Origin: Treponema bryantii
GTDB taxonomy: Bacteria; Spirochaetota; Spirochaetia; Treponematales; Treponemataceae
Direction: 5' to 3'
Assembly (NCBI RefSeq): GCF_036492245.1
Contig: NZ_AP025286.1
Location: 2,418,001 to 2,482,000 of the forward strand
Length of the DNA: 64,000 nucleotides
The translations under genes were made by a program, and so were the position numbers. Each line of letters starts with the position of its first letter. The stretch's first letter is position 1. The notes under the pieces are model-generated. The model ran no database searches, was not told where the DNA came from, and was given only the letters and a program-made list of their open reading frames with translations. This document shows, piece by piece, positions 27,736-38,096 of the stretch.

Positions 27736-29322
27736 TTAAAAGATAAATTTTAACAGTAAAGTTGCAGATCCACCTCGTGCCTCATATTTTCCGGCATAAG
27801 TACGGGTCTCTCCTTTAAACAATTTTATTAAATCGTTAATACTGAGAATTGCACGAACAGAAGGAGTTACACGAACAAAACCTTCAGCTCCTACAATCGG
27901 AGTTTCAACACTTTCGTTTATAGGTAGTTCAAAGCTTGAGTTCACTCCCCACTTTGTATTTTCTTCCTGTACATTTACAGTAATTTTTACATTCTGTGTA
28001 TTTTCATCTGCAGGAACATCAATCCAGTTAGAATGCCAGTTTCCGCTTACAGTAAGAATTCCCTTGTGATATGAAACAGAAAAATCAGTAGCAAGTCCCT
28101 GGAAATCACCAGTCTCATAACCATAAATCGGTAAGTTTGAATCATAGCCTGGAATCCATCTGCCGTTATCAAAAGCAGTCTGACGATATTCAAAGCCTGC
28201 ACTACCGGTAAATGAAGTCTTAATTGGAACAGCTATATTCAATTTTCCAAACCATTCAGAAGTCTCAGTTAAATTCCATTGAACTGTTGTAAATTTATAA
28301 TTTTCTTCAAGTTCAAAAGCCTTAGGCTTAAAGGAATCGATTCCTCCTTCAGCAGCAATTGAAACTCTTCGGTTAGAAAAAGAAACAGGGAACGATGCAT
28401 CAACACCAACAGTAAAAGGAACAATTACAGATTTCTCCATAACATTCTTTCCAATAACTGCAGCAGCATCTCCATATAACTTTACAAAATCATTTTTCCA
28501 CTGGAGGTCTACCATAAATTTTACACGATGGCTTTTTAATATCTCTGAGCCATATTCATAATCAATAGTAAAACCTGTATCAAAACCATGACCTGCCCAA
28601 CGGAATAAGACAGAAGGCTCAAGAGAATAGAAGAAAACATTCTCTATCCATGAAGTTGAAATTTCAGGATATCTGTTATAAAGCCAGGCACCAGCTTCAA
28701 CACCAATAGAAAAATCATTATCAAAAGTATACGAAAGGTTGCTTTCTGCATTATAAAGGTCGCGGTTAAAAAGTCCGATTTCAGAACTGCCTTCAAATAC
28801 ATTTCCCTGAAGACCATCAGCCGATGATTTATAAAAACCTGATGCAGACCAGTCAACATTATTTTTGTGATATTCTTTTTCCGCACTAAGTTTTGTAGTT
28901 CTGTCATTAAAACCATCTGTTACAGAATGATTTGCATAAGCAAGAGCAGATTCATGTTCAAAACTGAATTTAAAAGGACTCGCGCCGACAGTTCTTGCAA
29001 CAGAAATATTTCCAATAAAGAACAACGGATATCCGCCACCAACAAAACCTTCAGCATAAACAGACTTTTCTACTGGTCTTGATTTTCCTTCTGCGACCTC
29101 TGTATTTCCTGAAGTTTCAACCTCTGGAAGTACAGGTTCTACTCCACCACTTCCAGACGGTATCTTTAAAACATCACCAAAATCTGGAAGTGTATCTTCG
29201 GCTGCTTTTTCTGTCTCACCAGAAATAACAGTTGTTACTTCCGGTAGTTCAATATTCTGTGCAAACATACCGGAAGCTAAAACTGAAGCAGCTGTCATAA
29301 CCGCATATAATTTCTTTTTCAT
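27736..29322 (-). CDS. Predicted outer-membrane beta-barrel protein of the TonB cluster
   Basis: 528 residues. Signal peptide cleaved near SGMFAQ (~22). A short mature N-terminal segment (IELPEVTTVISGETEKAAED...PDFGDVL) looks like a plug or TonB-box-like region, then ~400 residues of alternating strands with many aromatic girdle residues, ending LLLKFIF with a C-terminal Phe as expected for BamA-assembled barrels. No TonB-dependent receptor plug domain can be recognised with confidence. It lies between the TPR gene and exbB in one operon, so it is the likely client of this TonB system. Confidence 0.7.
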   Translation of the reverse strand: MKKKLYAVMTAASVLASGMFAQNIELPEVTTVISGETEKAAEDTLPDFGDVLKIPSGSGGVEPVLPEVETSGNTEVAEGKSRPVEKSVYAEGFVGGGYPLFFIGNISVARTVGASPFKFSFEHESALAYANHSVTDGFNDRTTKLSAEKEYHKNNVDWSASGFYKSSADGLQGNVFEGSSEIGLFNRDLYNAESNLSYTFDNDFSIGVEAGAWLYNRYPEISTSWIENVFFYSLEPSVLFRWAGHGFDTGFTIDYEYGSEILKSHRVKFMVDLQWKNDFVKLYGDAAAVIGKNVMEKSVIVPFTVGVDASFPVSFSNRRVSIAAEGGIDSFKPKAFELEENYKFTTVQWNLTETSEWFGKLNIAVPIKTSFTGSAGFEYRQTAFDNGRWIPGYDSNLPIYGYETGDFQGLATDFSVSYHKGILTVSGNWHSNWIDVPADENTQNVKITVNVQEENTKWGVNSSFELPINESVETPIVGAEGFVRVTPSVRAILSINDLIKLFKGETRTYAGKYEARGGSATLLLKFIF

Positions 29323-29334
29323 TTTATATCTCCA

Positions 29335-32052
29335 TTAGTTACGTGCATCACCGGTAACACGGTCTACACGCTCTGCCTGTATACTCTTTGGATAAAGTTC
29401 TTTCAGTAATGCCGCTGTCTCACGAGCGTCACCCTTAAGACCATCTGCTGCAAATGCTTCTGCCGCACCATAAAGTGCAGCTGCAGCCCCTGAACTGTCT
29501 TTTACACTTCTATAATATTCTGCAGCCTTAAGATACATTTCTGCTGCCTTTTTATTTTCACCTTTTTTGCGGCTGTACTCAGCAATGAACTCTGCATTAT
29601 AGGCAGCAGCTGCGCGCTCTTCTGAACCAGTCTGTCGTGCCAGAAGTTTTACTGCAAGTTCATAAGCTTCATTCTGTGTAGACAAACTTTCTGCATACAG
29701 ACGGACAAGCTCAGTACCAGCGTTACGCCCTGCTGCAGTTCCAGCACCACCAAGTTTATTAAATTCAGTTTCTTTTTCTGCAACACGGCGGTCTGTTCCG
29801 CTTACGATTTTTTCGAGTTCTTTGGCACGCTTTCCAATTTCATCATCAGCAGCCTGCTGTGCAAAATCGCGGAGCATAATTCTTGCAACACTCAGTGCCT
29901 GAGAATACTCCTCCTGCTTGTAATATGCTTCCAGCAGATTTTTATTTGCACCGTAAGCATAGATACTAGCCGGCCACTTTTGCAGTAAAGTCTTATTTAA
30001 CATAACGCAGCGGTCGTTTTCTCCAAGTCGAAGCGCACAGTCTGCACAATAGAACATCGCAGCGTCACTGAAACGACCCGAAGCATATTTGTAAACATAT
30101 TTATTAAAACGTGAATAAGCCTGAGAATAATCTCCTGCCGAATAATAAACCTCGCCTACCCGATACATTGATTCTTCTGCATAACTTGAGCGAGGTAATC
30201 CTTCATAAATACGGCGGAACCCTTCATCTGCCTGAGAAATCTTTCCCTGACGTTCATAAAGTTTTGCTGTCATAAAAAGAGACTGAGCAGCAAACTCATC
30301 ACGGCCATTTGTATATGGAGCGAGCAGCTGAATCGCTGCATCATAATTTCCATAATCTGCAAAAATCTCAGCACTAAGAACAACAGCTTTCTGTTTCTGT
30401 TCTCCGTCCTGTGAATAACGAACGAGATTTGCAGCCTGAACAGATGCATTCTTAAAATCTCCGCTCTGCAGCGCAGACTTTACAGCATACTCATAACCGC
30501 GCAGCAGATATGGTCCCGGCTCGTCCTGAGTTTCCAAACAATAACGGACAAAAGATGAATATGCATTTTTAAATTCAGCCTGATTATATTCCGCATATCC
30601 CTTGTAATATAAAGAAAGCTTTTTAAAGTCCGTGCGGTTAGAGTTCTGTCGGATATACGCCGCAAAACGCTCAGACGCATTATTCCATTTTTTCAGATTT
30701 ATAAAACACAGTCCTGCAAGATATTCTTTTTCCCCAGCAGCACCTGCATCTGCAATTTTTACAGCCTGGTCATAACGACCGGTTCTAAAGAGCGCAAGTG
30801 CATAATCAAAAGACACAGAATTTAGTTTTGCATATTCTGAACAAGCTTCTGAATAACGCCCAAGTTTACAAAGTGCAGAAGCATAAAGTTCACCACAAGA
30901 AGAATCAACTTTTTCAAACTGACCTTTCTTATAATAATATGAAGAAACAGCAAACTTGTCTGATGCTGCAGGATTTTTTATTTTTCCATAAACACCAGGA
31001 ATCTCTTCCCATTTTTCATTCTGCAGCTTACATTGCAAAAGAGTTGAATAGTAAGCATCTGCAGCACCATCTGCAACAGATTTCTTTGCAGCTGATTCAA
31101 GACCAGATAATTTTTTTTCTGCTTCAGCAGGATTTCCTTTTTCCAGAAGAAGTTTTGCTTCATACAGATTTTTAAATAATTTCAAATCTGTATTTTCATT
31201 TTCTTCATTTATTTCTATTTTGGAAAGATACTCTTCAGTCTTCTCATAATTCTTAGCTTTAAACTCATCAATTGCAAGTCGAATCAAAAAGTCATTTGCA
31301 ATTGCAGCGGCTTCGTCTCCACCTGCAAGTACACGGCTATATGCTTCATATGCATCCTTATTATTCTTTAAAGCTGCACAGGCATCACCATAATAAAAAA
31401 AGAGTTTCATATAAACAGCATTTTCAAAATCATTTTCTGAAAGCTTTTTAAATAAAGCTACAGTTTTTGAAGGATTTCCTGTTTTGTTATAACAGATAAA
31501 AAGTTTCTGAAGAACTTCTGAATATTCAGCCGAATCAAAACTGTTTCCGTTTGAAACTACATATTCAAAAAGCGGAATTGCATCCTTGTGTTTTTCCAGT
31601 TCATAAAAAGCCCGGCCAGAATAAAGAATGCTGTCCGCATAATAACGCATATCTTTCTGCTTAAGAGAAAGGCTGCAGACAAAATGAAGTTTATCAAGTG
31701 CAGCTGAATATTTTTTCTGATTGTAAAAAGCAATCCCCAGAAGATAATTACAGTGAATTATTTCAGATGAACCAGAATGCATTTGAACGAGCGCTGACTC
31801 TAAAGCAGTAACAGCCTCGTCAAAACTTTCCATATAAACCAGAGATTCGCCTTTATAGATTAAAGCCGACTGAATCAAAGTTGAATCTGGAAACCTTTTC
31901 TGCAGTTTTTCTGCAGCACTCACTGTGCCCGGATAAAAACCATTTTCAAAACTCTGACAAACTTCATTATAGAGTTGAATATCGGTATCTGCATTCTGTG
32001 CAAAACAGAATCCTGTAATCAGAAATAAAAATATAGTAATAAATCGTTTCAT
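29335..32052 (-). CDS. Large periplasmic TPR-repeat protein
   Basis: 905 residues. Signal peptide with cleavage after FCFAQ (~19). The rest is an almost continuous array of tetratricopeptide/Sel1-like helical hairpins (for example SALIYKGESLVYMESFDEAVTAL, YLLGIAFYNQKKYSAALDKL, YSEACSEYAKLNSVSFDYALAL), a protein-interaction scaffold. It is the first gene of the TPR-barrel-exbB-exbD-tonB operon, with a 12-nt gap to the next gene. The 5' leader (32053-32161) contains two inverted repeats. Confidence 0.8.
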   Translation of the reverse strand: MKRFITIFLFLITGFCFAQNADTDIQLYNEVCQSFENGFYPGTVSAAEKLQKRFPDSTLIQSALIYKGESLVYMESFDEAVTALESALVQMHSGSSEIIHCNYLLGIAFYNQKKYSAALDKLHFVCSLSLKQKDMRYYADSILYSGRAFYELEKHKDAIPLFEYVVSNGNSFDSAEYSEVLQKLFICYNKTGNPSKTVALFKKLSENDFENAVYMKLFFYYGDACAALKNNKDAYEAYSRVLAGGDEAAAIANDFLIRLAIDEFKAKNYEKTEEYLSKIEINEENENTDLKLFKNLYEAKLLLEKGNPAEAEKKLSGLESAAKKSVADGAADAYYSTLLQCKLQNEKWEEIPGVYGKIKNPAASDKFAVSSYYYKKGQFEKVDSSCGELYASALCKLGRYSEACSEYAKLNSVSFDYALALFRTGRYDQAVKIADAGAAGEKEYLAGLCFINLKKWNNASERFAAYIRQNSNRTDFKKLSLYYKGYAEYNQAEFKNAYSSFVRYCLETQDEPGPYLLRGYEYAVKSALQSGDFKNASVQAANLVRYSQDGEQKQKAVVLSAEIFADYGNYDAAIQLLAPYTNGRDEFAAQSLFMTAKLYERQGKISQADEGFRRIYEGLPRSSYAEESMYRVGEVYYSAGDYSQAYSRFNKYVYKYASGRFSDAAMFYCADCALRLGENDRCVMLNKTLLQKWPASIYAYGANKNLLEAYYKQEEYSQALSVARIMLRDFAQQAADDEIGKRAKELEKIVSGTDRRVAEKETEFNKLGGAGTAAGRNAGTELVRLYAESLSTQNEAYELAVKLLARQTGSEERAAAAYNAEFIAEYSRKKGENKKAAEMYLKAAEYYRSVKDSSGAAAALYGAAEAFAADGLKGDARETAALLKELYPKSIQAERVDRVTGDARN

Positions 32053-32067
32053 ATTTATAAATTACCG

Positions 32068-32156
32068 GTGGTTGAGTAATGCAAAGCATCATATCAAAAC
32101 CACTCTTATCAGTTTTCCGATGGTTTCAATACGGCTTCACCTGGTCAACCATCGGA
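32068..32156 (-). other. Inverted repeats in the leader of the TonB/TPR operon
   Basis: Two complementary pairs lie in the 109-nt gap upstream of the TPR gene: TCCGATGGTT (32116-32125) with AACCATCGGA (32147-32156), and GTGGTT (32068-32073) with AACCAC (32098-32103). No T-run follows either in the direction of transcription, and I recognise no known riboswitch. It may be a regulatory leader or the 3' boundary of the upstream transcript. Confidence 0.35.
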
Positions 32157-32161
32157 CAGTT

Positions 32162-33526
32162 TTATTGTGGGAAAAATCTCTCAGACGATTTTACCCTTGT
32201 AAGATAAACAAAATCATCAGCATAATAGTAACAGAAATTTTCAAGAGTCATTTCCCGTCCATTCATAAAGACTGTACAGGCAAAGCCTCCGTCATCCTGG
32301 AAATATGGGAAAAACGCAACACATTCATTAAAAGCCATTATTTCTGGAGATACAGTTCTGTCAGTTCCTCTGATTGCACCTAAATACAATGTACCAGGTT
32401 CTGTTGCCGCAAGCACATAAAGCAGCGAATTCAAAACTGCAACTGTATGGCCGGAGTTTTCAACAAAGGTAACTGTATTTGCAACACCTTTTTCTGTAAT
32501 TGAAGATGCAAAAGGATTCAGTTTAACATCTACTCCAGACTGATTAAACATGTAAGTTTTTCCTGAATATACAGATACAACTGCAGATGCAAGATTTCTT
32601 ACCCAGTTGAGAGCAAAGAAAAGATCATATTTCTGAGAGAGCACGCCCTGTCTTCCGTTATCTTTTACGGAAACAGTCTCTTTAATAAGCGGCTCTCTTT
32701 TTAGAACTCCGCCAGAAATCGGTTCAACAAGACCGTCTGCAATCCATTTTACAAAACCTGCAGATGACAACAAAAGTTTTTCTTTTGGGAAATCTGTCAT
32801 TTCTGCTTTTTCAAACTTTTTCCCGTTAGAAATATGTACAAGCTCATGATTTTCATCATACATAGCATCCTGCACATAATAGATTTCAGGCAGTTTTTCA
32901 TGGATTACAGCACACATCTGTTTCATGCTGTGATATACCTGAGGATCAACTAAAACATAATTCCATGGAAGTTTAGTTTCTGTTATTGTCATTACATCTT
33001 CAAAAGATGCTGTGTAGAATTTTTCAAATGACATTCCTGTAGGAACACCGCGAGCAGCATAATTACCAAAAATTACTAAATCTGCAAGGGCAATTTTTCC
33101 CTGAGGAGTAAACTGAATGAATACTTCACTGTTTTTTACAAAATAGTAACGGATACGCAGCGGCTTTCCGGTTCTTTTGTCGCGGATAAGCACCCAGCTT
33201 CCAGCAACATCTCCAGGGTAAAGCTCCTGCTCCTCGGTATACATTCCTTTATCAGAATATACATTGACTTTGATAAGTGCCCGAGGGGAAACAAAAACAT
33301 TAAACGTTGTCTCACTTTCTTCCAGACGAATCTGAAATTTCTGGCCGTTATTATTAGCACGGATTTCCGGCTGATTAGAACGAACCTCACTTAAAGGGGC
33401 GGTAAACCAGCGTTCTTCAAGTCCCTTTCGGATTTCTGAAGAATCTGGAATACCAAGCCTGTTATAATCCGCAAAAAACGGAACCATAAGACAGATAGCC
33501 GTAATCAGACAAAGTAGTTTTTTCAA
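32162..33526 (-). CDS. Conserved-looking periplasmic protein of unknown function
   Basis: 454 residues with a clear signal peptide (cleavage after PFFA, ~18). The mature protein has no motif I can name; it reads as a globular secreted protein with several aromatic-rich strands (QKFQIRLEESETTFNVFV, GSWVLIRDKRTG, FIQFTPQGKIALADLVIFGN). It follows the giant activase gene by 25 nt and ends the DUF4954-activase operon. Confidence 0.65.
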   Translation of the reverse strand: MKKLLCLITAICLMVPFFADYNRLGIPDSSEIRKGLEERWFTAPLSEVRSNQPEIRANNNGQKFQIRLEESETTFNVFVSPRALIKVNVYSDKGMYTEEQELYPGDVAGSWVLIRDKRTGKPLRIRYYFVKNSEVFIQFTPQGKIALADLVIFGNYAARGVPTGMSFEKFYTASFEDVMTITETKLPWNYVLVDPQVYHSMKQMCAVIHEKLPEIYYVQDAMYDENHELVHISNGKKFEKAEMTDFPKEKLLLSSAGFVKWIADGLVEPISGGVLKREPLIKETVSVKDNGRQGVLSQKYDLFFALNWVRNLASAVVSVYSGKTYMFNQSGVDVKLNPFASSITEKGVANTVTFVENSGHTVAVLNSLLYVLAATEPGTLYLGAIRGTDRTVSPEIMAFNECVAFFPYFQDDGGFACTVFMNGREMTLENFCYYYADDFVYLTRVKSSERFFPQ

Positions 33527-33551
33527 TTTTTCCTCCCCCTCACCAGGCCGG

Positions 33552-36500
33552 TTAAGCCTTCATTGCTTCACCGGCAGGATCAGTATCGGTTGCCCCCGCT
33601 GCAAGACGAATCTCAGCTTTAACGAGAGAACCGTCCGGCATACGAATCATATTATTATCAACTTCATCCGGATGATTTCCAACCGGTGCATTAGAAAGCA
33701 GAAGTTTAAGTCTGTTCAACTGGTTAACCTCAGAGCTGCCCGGGTCATAATCGATTGCAGAAATGTTTGCTTCAGGGAAGCGGCGACGCAATTCCTTAAT
33801 CATACCCTTTCCGGTAACATGGTTAGGAAGACATGCAAACGGCTGAACACAGGCAATACTTGGTGCGCCCTCGTGAATCAACTCAACCATTTCTGCAGTA
33901 AGGAACCAGCCCTCACCTGTCATGTTTCCAAGCTGAACGATATCATCAACACCCTTCATCAATTCGTAAATTGAAGATGGAGCTTCGAAACGGCGGCTTC
34001 TCTTGAGGTACTTAATCATCTTCTTTCTGTAAAGATCAAGTGCCCAGACAAGCAGTCTCGAAATAATTTCAGATTTGAGAGAGAACTTCAAATCTCTGCG
34101 GCGGATAATATCATCAGAGAAAGTATAGAAGAAGAAGTCTGCAAGGTCTGGCATTACACACTCTGCGCCTTCACGTTCAATAGTTTCAACAATCTGATTA
34201 TTTGCAGTCGGGTGGAATTTTACAAGAATCTCACCTACTACACCAACGCGCGGCTTTTTAATAGGCTTGAGCGGCAGATTGTCAAAGTCGCGGATAATAT
34301 CCTTCATCAGTTTATTGTAAGCACGGTTAGAAACTCTCTTACTGAAAAGAGCTTCTGCACGCGCATTCCATTTTTCGTAAAGCTGATTAGCACTTCCCGG
34401 AACTGCCTCGTAAGGACGTGTACGGTAAAGCACACGCATAAATACATCGCCCACCATAATTGATTTTACAAGATTATCAATCAGAGGGAAATCAATCTTA
34501 AAGCCAGGATTCTTTTCAAGCCCAAGAGCAGAAAGAGAAAGAACTGGAATTTGTCCCCAGCCCGCGTCATTCAATGCACGGCGGATAAATCCAATATAGT
34601 TTGTAGCACGACATCCACCACCAGTCTGAGTGATAATCAATGCAGTTCTATCAAGATCATATTTTCCACTTTCAAGAGCAGCAATCATCTGACCGGCAAC
34701 AAGCAGAGACGGATAACATGCATCATTATTTACATACTTAAGACCAGCTTCTACAGCTTTAGGATCTACAGCATCAAGAACTACAAAGTTATAACCGCAG
34801 GCAGAAAAAGCCTTCTCCAGAATCTTAAAGTGAATTGGAGACATCTGAGGTCCAATGATTGTATAGTTCTTACGCATTTCTTCTGTGAAGATAACACGGT
34901 TATAAGCTGATGACTTAATAACAGGCTTAGCCTTATTGCGGCGACGCTCTTTAACAGCTGCAATAAGAGAACGGATTCGAATACGAACCGCGCCGAGGTT
35001 ACTTCCTTCATCAATCTTGATAAGAGTATACATGCGGCTCTTAGCACGAAGGATTTCATCTACCTGATCAGCAGTTACGGCGTCGAGACCACAACCAAAG
35101 CTTGTAAGCTGAACAAGCTCAAGGCTAGGCATTTCACTTACGAACTGAGCGGCACGATAAAGTCTGTTATGATATACCCACTGGTCAATAATGCGCAGAG
35201 GGCGTTCAATATTTCCAAGATGAGCAACAGAGTCTTCTGTAAGAACAGCAAGACCAAGTCCGTTAATCATTTCCGGAATACCATGGTTGATTTCCGGATC
35301 AAGGTGATAAGGACGACCGGCAAGTACAATACCGCTACCGCCCTTTGTAATGATTTCTTCGAGAGCTTCTTCACCCTTCTGGCGAACTTCCTCTCGGAAT
35401 TTTTCCTGTTCTTTCCAAGCTTTATCTACAGCATCAAGAATTGCGTCGCGTGTAAGCTTAGGGAATTTTGGAAGCATTTCCTCGCAAAGACGCTCAGCAA
35501 GAGCAGCCTTATCATAAATAGGAAGGAATGGATCCATATAAGTAACAGTAGGATCCTGACGAAGTTCATCAACGTTATTGCGGAGAACTTCAGGATAACT
35601 TGTTACAATAGGACAGTTATAATGGTTTCCAGCTCCAGGGTCTTCCTGATATTCATAAGGTGCACATGGATAGAAAATAAACTTAATACCACGCTGCAAA
35701 AGAGAAACCACATGACCATGGCTGATTTTTCCAGGATAACATACAGACTCAGAAGGAATTGTCTCAAGACCTTTTTCATAAACTGTACGGCTTGAACGCT
35801 GACTCAAAATTACACGGAAGCCAAGTTCATTGAAGAAGGTAAACCACATTGGATAGTTCTCGTACATATTAAGAACACGAGGAATACCAACATCTCCCAT
35901 AGGAGCATCTTCCGGCTTACGAGGTACATAATTGAAAAGTCTCTTATACTTCCATTCAAAAAGATTTGGAAGTGGACCAGCATCATCACCATCAAGATCT
36001 GTATTTTTCTTGTTACTTGCGTCGATTACTTCGCCTTCAATTTCGGCACCCTTTTCACAACGGTTACCGGTAATAAAGGTACGCTTTTCATCTCCAGTAG
36101 AGAATGTATTTATAGTAAGAAGACAATTGTTCTGACACTTTCCGCAGCGGCGAAGATCAAGTTCAACATGGAAGTTTTCAAGCTGCTTGAGAGTTGCAAT
36201 GTGAGAACGTACATCATGTACAGTTCCTTCAGGCTCGCCTGGTTTTGGAGCCATAAGATCCTGCCACTGGTCATAAGCAATAAGAGCAGAACCATAAGCA
36301 CCCATGAGACCTGCAACATCAGGACGGTAAACATGAACACCTGCAATTTTTTCAAAGGCACGCAGGATAGCATCATTAAAGAAGGTACCACCCTGTACAA
36401 CTACCTTTTCACCAATATCAGAAGCCTTGCGAAGTTTGATAACTTTGAACAAAGCATTTTTGATTACAGAATAAGAAAGACCTGCAGCGATATCAGCAAC

Positions 36501-38072
36501 AGAAGCACCTTCCTTCTGAGCCTGCTTTACGCGGCTGTTCATAAATACAGTACAGCGTGAACCAAGGTCAACAGGTTTCTGCGCCATAAGGGCAATCTTT
36601 CCGAACTCTTTTACGTCCATGCCCATTGTGTTGGCAAAGTTATCCAAGAAGGAACCACAACCAGAAGAGCAGGCTTCGTTAAGCTGAATGCTTACGATAG
36701 CACCGTCCTTCATGCGAAGACACTTCATATCCTGTCCACCAATGTCGAGAAGGAACTCAACACCTGGAACAAAGAAGTTTGCAGCGCGGAAGTGAGTGAT
36801 TGTTTCAACTTCACCAGAGTCTACACCAAGGGCAGCCTGAAAAAGAGCTTCACCGTAACCTGTAGAAACAGCACGGGCAATATATACATCTTCAGGAAGC
36901 TTAGCATAAAGGTCTTTCAAAACCTGAACGGCAAGCTCAACAGGATTTCCCTGATTGTGTGCATAGAAATCCCAGATAATGCGACCGTCTTTATCGATAA
37001 GACAAGCCTTAGTAGTTGTAGAACCAGAGTCCAGTCCAAGGAATACAGGGCCGTGAGTTTTTGTCAACTCACCGCGTTTAGCCTTCTGCTCTGAATGACG
37101 AACTTCAAACTCATCAAGTTCTGCCTGATTTTTGAAAAGCGGTTCAAGACGCTGAACTTCGCTAAGCTCAGCACCAACAAGATTTTTAAGATTTTCGCGG
37201 AACTCAGAAATTGTAGGGAACTTAAAGCCCTGAGCAGATTCCTGACCTTCTCCGCCAAATTTTCTCTCTGCACCAAAAGCACAACCGCTGGCAACAAAGA
37301 GCTGAGAATCTTCAGGAACAATAATCTCATCATCCTTAAGCTTCAAAGTCTCAACAAAGCGTAAACGAAGCTGATCAAGGAAGTGAAGCGGTCCACCAAG
37401 GAATGCAACGTGACCACGAATAGGCTTACCGCAGGCAAGACCGGAAATAGTCTGTGAAACTACAGCCTGGAAAATAGAAGCCGCAATATCCTCGCGGCGT
37501 GCACCTTCGTTAATCAAAGGCTGAATATCAGTTTTAGCAAATACACCACAGCGGGCAGCAATAGGATAAATCTGCTGCATACCCTTAGCAAGTTCGTTCA
37601 AGCCAGAAGCATCAGTTTCAAGCAAAGCAGCCATCTGATCAATAAAGGCACCAGTACCACCGGCACAAGTACCGTTCATACGCTGCTCAACACCGCCACG
37701 GAAATATGTAATCTTAGCATCTTCACCACCAAGTTCAATTACAACATCAGTTTGTGGAATAAGTTTCTTTACAGAAGTAGTAGCGGCAATTACTTCCTGA
37801 ATGAAAGGAATGTTCAGCCACTGAGAAACAGAAAGACCGCCAGAACCAGTTACCTTAGCAGTAATGGTCCGGCTCTCACCACCTTCAACATTTGCAACAA
37901 GAAAATCAAGTGCCTTATTTACAACGGCAATAATTGTGCTTCTTATATCTGCACGGTGACGCTGATAGTCACCGTAAATCAATTTGTCATCATCATCAAG
38001 AACTGCAACCTTAACAGTTGTAGAACCAACATCAATACCGAGTCTTATCGGAAGCAAAGTATTTTCGTACAT
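33552..38072 (-). CDS. Giant acyl-CoA dehydratase activase (BadF/BcrA ATPase pair plus HgdB/DUF2229-like region)
   Basis: 1506 residues. Two ASKHA-type BadF/BadG/BcrA/BcrD ATPase domains stand in tandem: LGIDVGSTTVKVAVLDDDD (~11) with NGTCAGGTGAFIDQ (~132), and LGLDSGSTTTKACLIDKDG (~346) with EACSSGCGSFLDNF (~470); the Cys residues are the [4Fe-4S] ligands of 2-hydroxyacyl-CoA dehydratase activators. A Cys cluster CGKCQNNCLLT (~657) leads to DUF2229 and HgdB-like domains filling the C-terminal ~800 residues, with CYPGKISHGH, NNDACYP and GGGCRATNYIGF. Proteins with this architecture occur in Treponema and clostridia; the true substrate is unknown. No separate dehydratase subunits are nearby. 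Confidence 0.88.
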   Translation of the reverse strand: MYENTLLPIRLGIDVGSTTVKVAVLDDDDKLIYGDYQRHRADIRSTIIAVVNKALDFLVANVEGGESRTITAKVTGSGGLSVSQWLNIPFIQEVIAATTSVKKLIPQTDVVIELGGEDAKITYFRGGVEQRMNGTCAGGTGAFIDQMAALLETDASGLNELAKGMQQIYPIAARCGVFAKTDIQPLINEGARREDIAASIFQAVVSQTISGLACGKPIRGHVAFLGGPLHFLDQLRLRFVETLKLKDDEIIVPEDSQLFVASGCAFGAERKFGGEGQESAQGFKFPTISEFRENLKNLVGAELSEVQRLEPLFKNQAELDEFEVRHSEQKAKRGELTKTHGPVFLGLDSGSTTTKACLIDKDGRIIWDFYAHNQGNPVELAVQVLKDLYAKLPEDVYIARAVSTGYGEALFQAALGVDSGEVETITHFRAANFFVPGVEFLLDIGGQDMKCLRMKDGAIVSIQLNEACSSGCGSFLDNFANTMGMDVKEFGKIALMAQKPVDLGSRCTVFMNSRVKQAQKEGASVADIAAGLSYSVIKNALFKVIKLRKASDIGEKVVVQGGTFFNDAILRAFEKIAGVHVYRPDVAGLMGAYGSALIAYDQWQDLMAPKPGEPEGTVHDVRSHIATLKQLENFHVELDLRRCGKCQNNCLLTINTFSTGDEKRTFITGNRCEKGAEIEGEVIDASNKKNTDLDGDDAGPLPNLFEWKYKRLFNYVPRKPEDAPMGDVGIPRVLNMYENYPMWFTFFNELGFRVILSQRSSRTVYEKGLETIPSESVCYPGKISHGHVVSLLQRGIKFIFYPCAPYEYQEDPGAGNHYNCPIVTSYPEVLRNNVDELRQDPTVTYMDPFLPIYDKAALAERLCEEMLPKFPKLTRDAILDAVDKAWKEQEKFREEVRQKGEEALEEIITKGGSGIVLAGRPYHLDPEINHGIPEMINGLGLAVLTEDSVAHLGNIERPLRIIDQWVYHNRLYRAAQFVSEMPSLELVQLTSFGCGLDAVTADQVDEILRAKSRMYTLIKIDEGSNLGAVRIRIRSLIAAVKERRRNKAKPVIKSSAYNRVIFTEEMRKNYTIIGPQMSPIHFKILEKAFSACGYNFVVLDAVDPKAVEAGLKYVNNDACYPSLLVAGQMIAALESGKYDLDRTALIITQTGGGCRATNYIGFIRRALNDAGWGQIPVLSLSALGLEKNPGFKIDFPLIDNLVKSIMVGDVFMRVLYRTRPYEAVPGSANQLYEKWNARAEALFSKRVSNRAYNKLMKDIIRDFDNLPLKPIKKPRVGVVGEILVKFHPTANNQIVETIEREGAECVMPDLADFFFYTFSDDIIRRRDLKFSLKSEIISRLLVWALDLYRKKMIKYLKRSRRFEAPSSIYELMKGVDDIVQLGNMTGEGWFLTAEMVELIHEGAPSIACVQPFACLPNHVTGKGMIKELRRRFPEANISAIDYDPGSSEVNQLNRLKLLLSNAPVGNHPDEVDNNMIRMPDGSLVKAEIRLAAGATDTDPAGEAMKA

Positions 38073-38096
38073 AGTATTGATTTTAACGGTAATCCC

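Noticed and set aside
32068-32156. Cobalamin, TPP or c-di-GMP riboswitch in the TPR leader
   Set aside because: None of the conserved core boxes of these classes could be found in the leader.
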